From: Fusibacter_A sp965140735
Lineage (GTDB): Bacteria; Bacillota; Clostridia; Peptostreptococcales; Acidaminobacteraceae
Reading direction: 5' to 3'
NCBI GenBank assembly: GCA_965140735.1
Contig: OZ223306.1
Span: 4,526,001 to 4,590,000, forward strand
DNA length: 64,000 nucleotides
This document shows, piece by piece, positions 25,235-33,987 of this stretch. A program made the position numbers and the translations under genes. Numbering within the stretch: position 1 is the first letter of the stretch; every line of letters starts with the position of its first letter. The notes beneath the pieces are model-generated. The model had not been told where the DNA came from, did not search any database, and worked only from the letters and a program-made list of their open reading frames with translations.

Positions 25235-26572
25235 TTATTTAAAGCGCTTTCTAAGTTCAGCTTCGAGTTCAGTGATATCAATATTTTGATTTGCCAAAAG
25301 CACTAAGCTGTGATAGAAAAGATCGGCCATTTCATAGAGGAGCTCTTCTTTTGAATTTTTAGCACCTATGATGACCTCTGCACTTTCTTCGCCTACTTTT
25401 TTGAGAATTTTATCAATGCCTTTTTCAAAGAGATAATTGGTATAGCTACCTTCTATTGGGTTAGCTTTTCGATCTTCTATGACAGTCATCAATTTACTGA
25501 ACACATTTTTATTTTCTGGCATTTGGTTAAAGCAAGAATAACTGCCTGTATGACATGCTGGTCCTTCTTCATTGACGATCATTAAAAGAGTGTCGTTATC
25601 ACAATCATATCTTAAATCCACAAGCGCTTGTTTGTTACCAGAAGTCTCACCTTTAAACCAGAGAGATTGTCTGCTTCGAGAATAAAAATGTGTATAGCCT
25701 GTTGTAACAGCCTTTTCAAGTGCTTCTTCGTTGACATAGGCAAGCATAAGTACGACACCGGTTTGAGCAGATTGAACGATGGCTGGAATGAGCTCAGCGT
25801 CAAAGAGTGGTGCAAAATAGCTTCGAACTGGGACATCTTCACGCTTGAGCTCAAATTTCACCTCAGGGATACTGACTTTTTTAGAGTGAAAGATACTTGC
25901 AGCTAAACCTGCGGATATTGTGGTTTCTTTAAAGAGTTTTACGAAGTCCATTTTATCTCCAGCACCACCAGAGGCGATAATCGGAACAGAAACTTTTGAT
26001 TCAATACTTTTTAAAAGCTCTAAATCAAAACCTTTTTTACTTCCATCGGCATCGATGGAGTTGATGCAGAGTTCGCCAGCACCAAGCTGAATACCCTCTA
26101 GAATCCAATCTATAGCTTTTCTACCTGTGTTAGTCCTGCCACCATGAGTGAAAACAATATATTCATCGCCTACTTTTTTTATATCCACTGATAGTACGAC
26201 ACATTGCGCACCATATTTGAGGCTAGCTTCTTTAATCAAGTTTGGGTTTATAAAGGCCTGCGTATTGATGGAAACTTTATCTGCACCTGACTTTAAAAGT
26301 GCATCAAAGTCATCTATGGATTTTACACCACCTCCCACAGTGAAAGGGATATTAATGGTCTTAGCGATTTGAGATACGAGATTTAAAAAGGGACCGCGAT
26401 CTTCTGTTGAAGCCATAATATCGTAAAAAATGAGTTCGTCTGCGCCAGTGTCACTGTAATATTTAGCGATTTCAAGTGGATCGGCTATGGTGATGACATT
26501 TTCAAATTGTTGTCCTTTAACGACTTTACCGTTTTTAATATCTAAACAGGGAATGATTCTCTTTGCTAACAT
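25235..26572 (-). CDS. hisF-hisIE: Fused imidazole glycerol phosphate synthase HisF and HisIE bifunctional enzyme
   Basis: This 445-residue fusion is the last gene of the his operon. Residues 1-250 are HisF, the cyclase half of IGP synthase (Asp11 in RIIPCLDIKNGKVVKG, Asp in NSIDADGSKKGFDLELL). Residues about 260-355 are HisI, phosphoribosyl-AMP cyclohydrolase (YDCDNDTLLMIV, GPACHTGSYSCF). The end from about 360 is HisE, phosphoribosyl-ATP pyrophosphatase (KKVGEESAEVIIGAKN, EMADLFYHSLVLL). Usually HisF and HisIE are separate. The fusion joins steps 2, 3 and 5 in one chain. The start overlaps the end of hisA by seven bases. Confidence 0.95.
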   Translation of the reverse strand: MLAKRIIPCLDIKNGKVVKGQQFENVITIADPLEIAKYYSDTGADELIFYDIMASTEDRGPFLNLVSQIAKTINIPFTVGGGVKSIDDFDALLKSGADKVSINTQAFINPNLIKEASLKYGAQCVVLSVDIKKVGDEYIVFTHGGRTNTGRKAIDWILEGIQLGAGELCINSIDADGSKKGFDLELLKSIESKVSVPIIASGGAGDKMDFVKLFKETTISAGLAASIFHSKKVSIPEVKFELKREDVPVRSYFAPLFDAELIPAIVQSAQTGVVLMLAYVNEEALEKAVTTGYTHFYSRSRQSLWFKGETSGNKQALVDLRYDCDNDTLLMIVNEEGPACHTGSYSCFNQMPENKNVFSKLMTVIEDRKANPIEGSYTNYLFEKGIDKILKKVGEESAEVIIGAKNSKEELLYEMADLFYHSLVLLANQNIDITELEAELRKRFK

Positions 26573-27291
26573 TTTGGACCTCCTACAGCTTGTACAGCTT
26601 CTGAAAAAGTGAATTTCTGTTCATAAAATGCTTTGCCAATGATCACTGAAGGCATATCAATGGATTTAAGTACTTTTAAATCTTCAAGTGAACTCACACC
26701 ACCAGAAGCGATAATTTCAGCGTTAGTTAAATTCTTAATGGCCTTATAAGTGTCAATATCTGGACCTGTGAGCATACCGTCACGTGAGATATTAGTGACG
26801 AGCAGAGATTGACAGCCAATATCTGAAATGGTTTTAATAAATGTGTTTAAGCTTATTTTGCTCTCTTCTTGCCATCCTTCAGTCATGACATAATCGTTTT
26901 TAAAGTCAATAGCACAAACGATTTGCGAAGTGTACTGGTCTAATATAGTTTTAAAAGTTTCCAAATCTTTAAGGGCTAGAGAGCCGATGACAATGCGGTC
27001 AACACCACTTTCTACAAGTGTCTGAACATTCTTTAGCGATCTTATGCCACCACCGAATTGGATGTTTAAAGAAGTTTTGTTGGCAATCTCTTTGAGATTT
27101 GAAAGATTGATGAATTCACCATTTAGAGAGCCGTCAAGATCGACAATGTGTATGTCATTTGCACCTTGTGATTCCCAGAATTTAGCGGCATCTAGGGGGT
27201 TGTCATAATAGACCTTTTTTTGATTAAAATCACCTTGTGTCAATCTGACACATTTTGAACCGCTGATATCAATGGCTGGAAAAATTCTCAT
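26566..27291 (-). CDS. hisA: Phosphoribosylformimino-AICAR-P isomerase HisA
   Basis: HisA catalyses the fourth step of histidine synthesis, an Amadori rearrangement that opens the ribose ring. The 241-residue TIM barrel has the catalytic Asp in FPAIDISGSKCVRLTQGDF, the phosphate-binding QFGGGIRS and IASGGVSSLEDL, and the second Asp in SRDGMLTGPDI. It overlaps hisH upstream and hisF downstream by a few bases, showing translational coupling. All expected residues are present. Confidence 0.95.
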   Translation of the reverse strand: MRIFPAIDISGSKCVRLTQGDFNQKKVYYDNPLDAAKFWESQGANDIHIVDLDGSLNGEFINLSNLKEIANKTSLNIQFGGGIRSLKNVQTLVESGVDRIVIGSLALKDLETFKTILDQYTSQIVCAIDFKNDYVMTEGWQEESKISLNTFIKTISDIGCQSLLVTNISRDGMLTGPDIDTYKAIKNLTNAEIIASGGVSSLEDLKVLKSIDMPSVIIGKAFYEQKFTFSEAVQAVGGPKC

Positions 27292-27899
27292 AAGACCTCC
27301 TGGGTTATTTCGTAAAATTGTTTGATGAGTTTTGCACCAAGTGCACTGCTTTTTTCTGGGTGAAATTGCATACCGTAGACGTTGCCATTTCCAACAATTG
27401 CAGGAACTTTGCTTTTTTCATAATCCACATAAGCGTAAACGTATTTAGAATCAAGAGGTGCTAAATAAGAATGTACAAAGTAAGCAAATCCATTTATGTT
27501 TGCAAAAGGCGATTGATCTGTAAAAATGAGGTTATTCCATCCCATATGTGGAATGGTTTTTACTTTATTTTTATCAAAAATATCAATAGTGCCTGGCAGT
27601 AGCCCTAACCCTTGCCATACACCATTTTCAAGACTCTTTTCATAGAGCAGTTGCATCCCTAGACAAATGCCGAGGACAGGAATGTTCATATTGACTGCTT
27701 CTTTTAAAGTTTTATCAAGGCCAAGAGATTCAAGTGCCTTCATGGCATCTTCAAAAGCGCCTACACCGGGTAAAATGATATGAGTTGCTTTTAAAATTTC
27801 TTTAGGATCGGCGGAAAGTCTTGTATTTGGATCAATTTTGCTAAAGGCATTTAAGACATTAAAGATGTTGCCTACGCCATAATCTATTATAATCGTCAT
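27288..27899 (-). CDS. hisH: Imidazole glycerol phosphate synthase glutaminase subunit HisH
   Basis: HisH releases ammonia from glutamine and channels it to HisF. The 203-residue class I amidotransferase has the nucleophile Cys in VLGICLGMQLLYE and the His/Glu pair in GMQFHPEKSS, plus the N-terminal IDYGVGNIFNV. Its ATG overlaps the stop of hisB by one base and its stop overlaps the start of hisA. It should pair with the HisF half of the HisF-HisIE fusion. Confidence 0.95.
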   Translation of the reverse strand: MTIIIDYGVGNIFNVLNAFSKIDPNTRLSADPKEILKATHIILPGVGAFEDAMKALESLGLDKTLKEAVNMNIPVLGICLGMQLLYEKSLENGVWQGLGLLPGTIDIFDKNKVKTIPHMGWNNLIFTDQSPFANINGFAYFVHSYLAPLDSKYVYAYVDYEKSKVPAIVGNGNVYGMQFHPEKSSALGAKLIKQFYEITQEVL

Positions 27900-28459
27900 T
27901 ATAGAACCCCTTTCGTGGATGGTAGTGAGTCGCTTGTAACCATCAGTGCTCGTCTTAGTGTAATAGCTGTGCCCTTAAAGATCGCTTCAAGCATATGATG
28001 TGTGTTTTTACCTGCTAGAGTAGTAATGTGAAGTGCCATTTTAGCATTTTGTAAAAAGGCAGTCATAAATTCGAGACACCATTCGGTTTCAAAGCCACTT
28101 GTAATGGCACTTGGGAAGGTGGCATTAAAGGCTAAATAACTTCTTCCAGAAAGGTCAATGGCGATCCTTACTAAAGCTTCATCCATGGGGATCAAGCTAT
28201 CTGCAAAGCGTTCAATCCCCGTCTTATCAGGAAGACTATCATTAAAAGCTTTACCGAGTAGAATACCGACATCTTCAATGATGTGATGTGGATCATCACC
28301 AGTGACTGTGAGATTGAGGTTAAACCTTCCATGTTTTGCGAACTGCTCAAGCATATGCGTGAAGAATGGAATTGGTGTTTGAATTTCATATTGACCTTTT
28401 CCGTAAGGTTCAAATTCTAATTCTACTTGGGTTTCAAATGTTTTTCTACTGAGTTTCAT
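27899..28459 (-). CDS. hisB: Imidazoleglycerol-phosphate dehydratase HisB
   Basis: HisB removes water from imidazole glycerol phosphate. The 186-residue monofunctional form is present, without the histidinol-phosphatase domain of enterobacterial HisB. The manganese-binding motifs DDPHHIIEDVGILLG and KNTHHMLEAIFKG are intact. The start at 28459 overlaps the end of hisC (ATGA). A longer frame from 28501 would lie inside hisC. The phosphatase step must be done by another protein not in this operon. Confidence 0.94.
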   Translation of the reverse strand: MKLSRKTFETQVELEFEPYGKGQYEIQTPIPFFTHMLEQFAKHGRFNLNLTVTGDDPHHIIEDVGILLGKAFNDSLPDKTGIERFADSLIPMDEALVRIAIDLSGRSYLAFNATFPSAITSGFETEWCLEFMTAFLQNAKMALHITTLAGKNTHHMLEAIFKGTAITLRRALMVTSDSLPSTKGVL

Positions 28460-29514
28460 TGACCAGCCGCCCTTTCTAATTTTAGTGCAATCTCTATACA
28501 ATTTAGGACTTCTTGAATTTCATATTCAGTGCCCACTGTGATTCGAAAGTAATCTTTCAAATAATCTTTTTTGAAGTGTCTAATTTTGATATTCTTTGTC
28601 ACAAGCGTTTCTAAGAAATAGTCTTTTGAGATTTGATCAGCATTAAGTTTAAGCCAGACGAAGTTACTGTATGAGTCAAATACTTCAAGTGCTTTATACT
28701 GTTTGAGTTTTGAAATCATTTTGTCTCTTGTCTTAATAATTTGGAGGCGATTGGCGTCAATGGTTTCTTTAAAGTCAGATTTTAAGAGTGCAATGCCAAG
28801 GGCTTGTGAGAGGTTGCTAATAGTGTAAGGGTATTTGCAGTTATAGAGTCTTTTCATGTTGATTTCGTTTGAAAGTCCAAATCCGATTCTAAGACCTGCA
28901 AGGCCACAAGCTTTAGAAAGCGTTTTAAGCACAATTAAGTTAGGCAGTTCATTGATCATTTCAAGCATAGAATAATCCATAAAGTTATCCGATATAAATT
29001 CACCATAGGCTTCATCAATGACCACATAAGCGTCAGTTGATTTGATGATTTTAATGAGGTCTTTGGGGTTTATAAGTGCACCTGTAGGATTATTTGGATT
29101 GCAGATAAAGATGAGTCTAGGGCTTAGTATTTCGATGTAATCCATAAAATTAGCTATATTAAGCTCATAATAGGTTTCTGGTTGATATCGTCTAAATTCA
29201 CATTTGTAAATGGATGCCATGATCTCATACATTACAAATGAAGGATCAAGTGAAAGGACGATGTCTTTTGGTGTTGTGAAAGCTTTGAAGATGAGATCTA
29301 AAACTTCATCGGAGCCATTGCCAGCGATAATTTGGCTCTGTGGTATGCCGATGTAAGCACTGTAAGCTTCAAGAAGTTCAATTGCATCAGCATCAGGATA
29401 TCGATTTAATGTCTGTAGATCTAAATTTGCGCGTAATTTTTCTATTTGTACATCTGAAAGTGGATACGCGAGTTCATTTGCGTCCAGCTTGATTGTATCT
29501 TTAAGAGTATTCAT
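28456..29514 (-). CDS. hisC: Histidinol-phosphate aminotransferase HisC
   Basis: HisC is the PLP-dependent aminotransferase that makes histidinol phosphate. The 352-residue type I aminotransferase has the N-terminal KLDANELAYPLS, GNGSDEVLDLIFKAF, the PLP-binding CNPNNPTGALI and VIDEAYGEF, and the Schiff-base Lys in LKTLSKACGLAGLRIGF. It directly follows hisG. In most operons hisD lies between these two genes; here it is missing. All catalytic motifs look intact. Confidence 0.94.
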   Translation of the reverse strand: MNTLKDTIKLDANELAYPLSDVQIEKLRANLDLQTLNRYPDADAIELLEAYSAYIGIPQSQIIAGNGSDEVLDLIFKAFTTPKDIVLSLDPSFVMYEIMASIYKCEFRRYQPETYYELNIANFMDYIEILSPRLIFICNPNNPTGALINPKDLIKIIKSTDAYVVIDEAYGEFISDNFMDYSMLEMINELPNLIVLKTLSKACGLAGLRIGFGLSNEINMKRLYNCKYPYTISNLSQALGIALLKSDFKETIDANRLQIIKTRDKMISKLKQYKALEVFDSYSNFVWLKLNADQISKDYFLETLVTKNIKIRHFKKDYLKDYFRITVGTEYEIQEVLNCIEIALKLERAAGQ

Positions 29515-29522
29515 AAGTCACC

Positions 29523-30101
29523 TCACATATTCAATTGGTTAATTACAGCATCAATTTGAGCTTGATTAAATTTATAGCTTGATTTATTGGCAATTAAGAC
29601 GGGATTAATCGTCAAAACATCTTTAATTACTGAAAGACCATTTTCTTTTAGCGTTGTACCCGTTTCTACGATGTCGAAAATCACATCTGAAAGATTGAGA
29701 ATCGGTGCAAGTTCCACTGAACCGTTTAAATAAATAGTTTTAGAAAGTGGAAAGTACTGTTTACAGATATTAGGGTACTTAGTGGCAATGGTCATAGGTG
29801 CCTCTAGGTTGATGTTGTCATCAAATCCAGCAATGGATAATGTGCACTTTGAAAAGGGAAATTCAAGGAGTTCATAAAAAGATTCTCCAGATTCCAAAAT
29901 AACATCTCGACCTACCACACCGATATCAGCGATGCCATTAGCCACATAAGTGGGGACGTCCACGGGTTTTACCATGATCATTTTGATATTGCCGACTTGT
30001 ACAATCAGTTTTCTGGAAGTCATGGCTTCTTCAGCATCAAAAGCTTTTAAAAAAGCTTCTGCAATTCGACCTTTAGAGAGTGCAAATGTAATAGATTCCA
30101 T
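29523..30101 (-). CDS. hisG: ATP phosphoribosyltransferase catalytic subunit HisG (short form)
   Basis: HisG starts histidine synthesis by joining PRPP to ATP. The 192-residue short form lacks the C-terminal feedback domain and needs HisZ, encoded just upstream with a 12-base gap. Motifs seen are FALSKGRIAEAF near the start, NGIADIGVVGRDVI and the PRPP-binding DIVETGTTLKENGL. GGAGGTCC lies upstream of the ATG. Histidine feedback would act on the HisG-HisZ complex. Confidence 0.94.
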   Translation of the reverse strand: MESITFALSKGRIAEAFLKAFDAEEAMTSRKLIVQVGNIKMIMVKPVDVPTYVANGIADIGVVGRDVILESGESFYELLEFPFSKCTLSIAGFDDNINLEAPMTIATKYPNICKQYFPLSKTIYLNGSVELAPILNLSDVIFDIVETGTTLKENGLSVIKDVLTINPVLIANKSSYKFNQAQIDAVINQLNM

Positions 30102-30113
30102 GGGGACCTCCTC

Positions 30114-31367
30114 TTAGTGAATACTCTTATTGTTGTCATTAACAGTTAAATATCGATCAAATGCCGCATAAGGCATTTTTTGTACATTATCTTTTCTAAT
30201 ATCGATAACCTTGGCGGAGACTTCACCAAAGACGATGACTTTTTCAAAATTTTCTTTAGTGGCAAGATCAATGGCTTCTTTTTCTGTTTTATAAGTTCTT
30301 AGATTAACTTCAAACCCCTTTTGACGATAGTACTCAGCATATTGGATGCCCTTCTCAGTGAGTTTTGTTTCAAGTAGCAGTAAACTATTTTTTCTAGTCA
30401 TTTTTTTTACCTCCGTATAATTCATTAATAGATCTAGTGTGAGTGCAAAACCAGCTGCACAATTCGCTTTTCCGAATTCAGTACTGAGTTGATCATACCT
30501 GCCACCATTTAAGACTTCAGAAGGGCAGTTTTTGATAAATCCTTTGAGGACAAGGCCATTATAATATTTAAGTTCTGGCTTTAAGGTGAAATCCAGTTGA
30601 GTATATTTCAAAAGGTTATAAGCTTTTAAGAATGTGCTTCGATCTCTAATCTGATCTAAAATGGTGTTGAGCTTTAACTTGAGTTTTGGATTCTCAAAAG
30701 ACATTTGATTGATTAATTTATTGGCATTTTCTAAAACGACTTCTGTAGGACCAAATAATTTAAAAAGAGATTTTATAAGCGTCCAGTCTTGTGATTTTAT
30801 ATTTTGAAAGCTTGAAAGTGCTTTTAAGGTCATCATATTTTTAGAAGGTAATGCTTTTACAATAGCTTGTTTTTGTTCAGAATCGAAAGATGTACTTTCA
30901 AGCAGTGTTTCTAGGAAATTCACATCACCAATATCTAACATGACTTTATCTGTAAAAAGCCTAAGTGATTTTATTGCTAAAACGATGATTTCGAGATCAT
31001 GGAGTAAAGTGTCTTTGCCAAACGTTTCAACGCCAATCTGTGTCTCTTCGTTGAGCTGACGATGACCCCATTTATAAGTAGGGGCATAATAGCATATCTT
31101 TTGTTCAATATCAGATGCGGATGAGAGCCTGAGCATTTTCATAACCGATACTGTTGGATCGTTTTGAAGATAAAAGATTTCGCCAGATTGATCCATAAAT
31201 TTGACTTGTGTATGACTTGGATACTGTTTTTCAAGTTCAGCAATAGAAGCGAGTGATTCACAAGCCGGGATGGAGACTTGACGATAGCCGTACTGAGCGT
31301 ATAACTTCATCAGAGAAGACTGCATGGCATATTTATTTTGGTTGATGGTAAGTAAATTTGATTTCAT
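30114..31367 (-). CDS. hisZ: ATP phosphoribosyltransferase regulatory subunit HisZ
   Basis: HisZ is a catalytically silent relative of histidyl-tRNA synthetase that activates the short HisG and carries the histidine sensing site. The 417-residue protein has the class II synthetase-like region (QVKFMDQSGEIFYLQNDPTVSVMKM, YYAPTYKWGHRQLNEETQIG, GGRYDQLSTEFG). It ends with a short anticodon-domain-like region (GFEVNLRTYKTEKEAIDLA) that HisZ proteins often lack. It is first in the operon, behind the attenuator leader. Because a genuine HisRS looks alike, the call rests on operon place and pairing with short HisG. Confidence 0.88.
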   Translation of the reverse strand: MKSNLLTINQNKYAMQSSLMKLYAQYGYRQVSIPACESLASIAELEKQYPSHTQVKFMDQSGEIFYLQNDPTVSVMKMLRLSSASDIEQKICYYAPTYKWGHRQLNEETQIGVETFGKDTLLHDLEIIVLAIKSLRLFTDKVMLDIGDVNFLETLLESTSFDSEQKQAIVKALPSKNMMTLKALSSFQNIKSQDWTLIKSLFKLFGPTEVVLENANKLINQMSFENPKLKLKLNTILDQIRDRSTFLKAYNLLKYTQLDFTLKPELKYYNGLVLKGFIKNCPSEVLNGGRYDQLSTEFGKANCAAGFALTLDLLMNYTEVKKMTRKNSLLLLETKLTEKGIQYAEYYRQKGFEVNLRTYKTEKEAIDLATKENFEKVIVFGEVSAKVIDIRKDNVQKMPYAAFDRYLTVNDNNKSIH

Positions 31368-31460
31368 ATAGACCTCCGTAGATTCTGTGATATTTCAACG
31401 TAGACAACAAATGTTGCCAATTAGGAATATTTTTTATGATCTCCTCAATTTTTATATAAA

Positions 31461-31503
31461 AAAAAGAGCCATATAGGACTAACCTATATGACTCTCGTTA
31501 TAT
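31461..31503 (-). terminator. Attenuator terminator of the his operon
   Basis: Reading the minus strand, AGAGTCATATAGG and CCTATATGGCTCT (with one wobble) form a 13-bp stem with loop TTAGT followed by eight T. It lies between the leader peptide and hisZ. An upstream ATAACGA (minus strand, 31501-31495) can pair with TCGTTAT (31548-31542), giving an antiterminator choice. Confidence 0.88.
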
Positions 31504-31572
31504 TTTCGATCATCAACAGGTGAAGCCCAATTCAGTAGAGAATAACGAATAGGGCTTTACCTTTCGATGATA

Positions 31573-31647
31573 TTATTTCATCGGATGATAAATCCCTGAC
31601 CTGTGATGATGATGGAATTGTGAGGATAAAATTGTATAAATATTCAT
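31573..31647 (-). CDS. hisL: His operon leader peptide with four consecutive His codons
   Basis: On the minus strand a 24-codon frame with GAGG upstream encodes MNIYTILSSQFHHHH, then RSGIYHPMK. The four adjacent His codons (31603-31614) plus one more near the end are the hallmark of a histidine attenuator: a ribosome stalled for want of charged His-tRNA changes the folding of the leader RNA. The His-codon segment can pair with ACCTGTTGATGAT (minus strand, about 31520-31509), and AAGCCC/GGGCTT forms a competing hairpin (about 31557/31523). The terminator follows. The frame is too short to be a normal gene. Confidence 0.9.
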   Translation of the reverse strand: MNIYTILSSQFHHHHRSGIYHPMK

Positions 31648-31678
31648 GGCGTGAACCTCTTTCCTTGTATTGTTCACT

Positions 31679-31707
31679 ATATTACTGGGTTTTTTGAATG
31701 TTGTCAA
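31679..31707 (-). promoter_or_regulatory. Promoter of the his operon
   Basis: On the minus strand TTGACA (31702-31707) and TAATAT (31679-31684) are 17 bases apart, about 30 bases ahead of the leader peptide. It matches the sigma-A consensus closely. Confidence 0.85.
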
Positions 31708-31872
31708 TAGATTTTAGAGAATTTTTATTCAAAATATGACTTTTTATTAAATTATCTGACTTTTAAGTTTTTTTAAATATTAATGAAAAGACCTTTCGAA
31801 TATCGAAACTTCTCTGTTATAATAAGTTGAATATAAAGCTTTGATAATAATTTGAAAGTGGGGGAAATAGAG

Positions 31873-33243
31873 ATGATCCATCAAAAATGGGGCATACTCA
31901 TTGCACTTGTTTTTATAACAAGTATTGTCACTTGTCTAAGTTTTGGTGTTACACTACTTTACGGGTTTTTAGTGACTTTAGTGCTTACAAGTGCTTTGTT
32001 AAAAGCGAATGGGGTTAAAATAAAGGAGACACTCTCTTATGCGTTAGAAGGCATAGGACATGCTAAAACTATTTATTTTGTCATTTTGATGATCGGTGTC
32101 AATGTCGCACTATGGATTGCATCAGGTATTGTACCGTCTATGATTTATTATGGTTTTTCAATCGTCAACCATGTTAATTTTATTCTTTTTGCCTTTTTAG
32201 CAACAGGTACGTTTGCATTATTCATAGGAACAGGACTGGGATCATTGAGCACCATAGGCGTAGCGATTTTTTCTCTAGGGTTTAGTGCAGGCATGCCAAG
32301 AGCTTTTTTACTGGGGGCTATTTTATCAGGTGCATTTGTGGCGGATCGACTTTCACCTATTTCAGCACTGGTTAATTTCACTACTGAAACGATAGGGGTG
32401 AGTTTTAAAGTTTACTTCATGAAAACTTTAAAGCAGATGCTACCCGCAATGATTTTAACAGGGATAGTCTATCTCATTATGAGCATGAATATTGAATCTA
32501 CTTTGACAGGGGCGACAATTTTAGAGTATAAAGCTGTTCTCTCAGAAGCTTTTGTCATATCGGGTTGGTTTTTTATCGTGCCTATTGGGGTACTGGTGTT
32601 ATCTTTAATAGGTTTTAAATCAAATCTGACTTTAGGTTTTGGTATGATCTCCAGTATTTTAATCGCTATTTTTGTACAACATGTGCCTATGACAGCACTT
32701 ATGGGGTTTATGTATAATGGGTTTCATACGAGTAGTCAAGTTGATTTGATTAAATCACTTCAAATTGGTGGTGGTAGCTCTATGATAGAGGTTGTCTTTA
32801 TTATTATGGGGGGCATATCCATGAGTACGATTTTTGAAAAATGTGGTTGGATTAAGCCACTCACTGATTTTGTAACTCGGAAGTCTAAGACGAAGACTGC
32901 TCTCTACTTGAGAACGAGTTTAATGAGCATAGGTCTCGATGCATTAACCTGTGATCAAACAGTTGGTATCATCATTCCTGGTCGAAATTTGAAAGAAGCC
33001 TTTGCAGATCACAATTTAGATGATGGGGATTTAGCCGCTTTAATTGCCAATTCAGGGACGGCACTGGCGCCACTGATGCCATGGAATGTCAATGCGATTA
33101 TCATATTGACCATCACAGGCGTATCTGCCGTTGAATTTGCACCCTTTATGATTTTTAACTCCATGACCATCGTGTGGGTATTGTTGCATGTTTTTTTAAA
33201 GGAAAGTACTGAAAAGATCAAGATGAGACTTCAGCGTAATTAG
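31873..33243 (+). CDS. nhaC: Na+/H+ antiporter of the NhaC family (second copy)
   Basis: This antiporter of about 457 residues and 11-12 membrane helices is a paralogue of the protein encoded at 23810. Matching motifs are GAFVADRLSPISALVNFTTE, LDALTCDQTVGIIIPG and PWNVNAIIILTITGVSAVEFAPF. An upstream in-frame TTG at 31852 exists, but GTGGGGG lies between it and the ATG at 31873, which I choose. It is divergent from the his operon and ends at a terminator. Sodium export in exchange for protons is the family role; the exact ions are not provable here. Confidence 0.9.
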   Translation: MIHQKWGILIALVFITSIVTCLSFGVTLLYGFLVTLVLTSALLKANGVKIKETLSYALEGIGHAKTIYFVILMIGVNVALWIASGIVPSMIYYGFSIVNHVNFILFAFLATGTFALFIGTGLGSLSTIGVAIFSLGFSAGMPRAFLLGAILSGAFVADRLSPISALVNFTTETIGVSFKVYFMKTLKQMLPAMILTGIVYLIMSMNIESTLTGATILEYKAVLSEAFVISGWFFIVPIGVLVLSLIGFKSNLTLGFGMISSILIAIFVQHVPMTALMGFMYNGFHTSSQVDLIKSLQIGGGSSMIEVVFIIMGGISMSTIFEKCGWIKPLTDFVTRKSKTKTALYLRTSLMSIGLDALTCDQTVGIIIPGRNLKEAFADHNLDDGDLAALIANSGTALAPLMPWNVNAIIILTITGVSAVEFAPFMIFNSMTIVWVLLHVFLKESTEKIKMRLQRN

Positions 33244-33287
33244 TATAAACGTATCTTTAAGATAACGGATATTGAATTCAATTTAGG

Positions 33288-33330
33288 AGAGGCTCTAGGA
33301 GAAAGTTATTTTTTCTTAGAGTCTCTTTTT
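33288..33330 (+). terminator. Terminator after nhaC
   Basis: AGAGGCTCTA with an extension pairs with TAGAGTCTCT through a long imperfect stem, followed by TTTTT. Confidence 0.82.
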
Positions 33331-33389
33331 ATCGCCAATTAGAGTTATTACAAATTAATTAACATTTTATAAAGAAAATAGCTGAAACG

Positions 33390-33448
33390 TTGACTTTATA
33401 AGGGGTCCATCCTATACTGAGACTATCAAATAGTTTGAATATCAAATT
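33390..33448 (+). promoter_or_regulatory. Promoter and FabT-type operator of the marR/degV unit
   Basis: TTGACT (33390-33395) and TATACT (33413-33418) have a 17-base spacer. Just downstream AGTTTGAATATCAAATT (33432-33448) matches the FabT box as I know it (TTTGA, three bases, TCAAA). A second TCAAA/TTTGA pair in the opposite sense overlaps it. A repressor here would block the start of transcription. Confidence 0.75.
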
Positions 33449-33484
33449 AATATATTAAAAATAGTTTTAGAAAAGAGGTTCAGT

Positions 33485-33928
33485 ATGGATTCAAAAGAAG
33501 TTGTTCTCAATACCCTTTTGGTGGAACTTTTTAATAACATCATGACCATTGAAGAGAAAGCACTTCACAGTAAAAAATTTGATGATTTGTCTTTAACAGA
33601 GTTTCATGTTATTGCTGCAATTGGTGTTAAAAATACGCTTAAGATGTCAGACATAGCACCTAAATTGGGGATAACGGTAGGCACCTTGACTATATCCATT
33701 AATAACTTGCTTAAAAAAGAATATGTGATCAGATCGCGGAGTGAAACTGATCGGAGGGTTGTCTACGTGACTTTAACGGATAAAGGTCATGCAGCTTATG
33801 AACATCATGAAGCTTTTCATCAAGAAATGATAGAATTTGTACTCAATGCGCTTGATGAAAATGAAAGTGAAATCTTAACGAAATCACTTTTTAAAATTAT
33901 TCGATATTTTAAAACGAAATATAGTTAG
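33485..33928 (+). CDS. MarR family regulator, FabT-like
   Basis: This 147-residue winged-helix protein resembles FabT, the repressor of fatty-acid synthesis in streptococci and relatives: FNNIMTIEEKAL, LTEFHVIAAIG, TVGTLTISINNLLKKEYV and RSETDRRVVYVTLTDKG. A FabT-type operator lies in its own promoter region, suggesting autorepression. The next gene encodes a DegV protein, a family that includes the fatty-acid carrier FakB, which supports a lipid link. No fab genes are in the window. AAAGAGG precedes the ATG. Confidence 0.82.
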   Translation: MDSKEVVLNTLLVELFNNIMTIEEKALHSKKFDDLSLTEFHVIAAIGVKNTLKMSDIAPKLGITVGTLTISINNLLKKEYVIRSRSETDRRVVYVTLTDKGHAAYEHHEAFHQEMIEFVLNALDENESEILTKSLFKIIRYFKTKYS

Positions 33929-33955
33929 AGTGTTGCTCAACTTTTGACACTCTAA
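33926..33955 (+). terminator. Stem-loop between marR and degV
   Basis: AGAGTG and CACTCT pair around the stop codon region with a 15-base loop. There is no T run, so it may be a processing or stabilising hairpin rather than a terminator. Confidence 0.4.
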
Positions 33956-33987
33956 CGCAATATAAATCGTAGAAAAGAGGAAAGAAT

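Noticed and set aside
31380..31700. T-box riboswitch upstream of hisZ
   Set aside because: No T-box consensus sequence was found, while a leader peptide with four His codons and a terminator explains the region.
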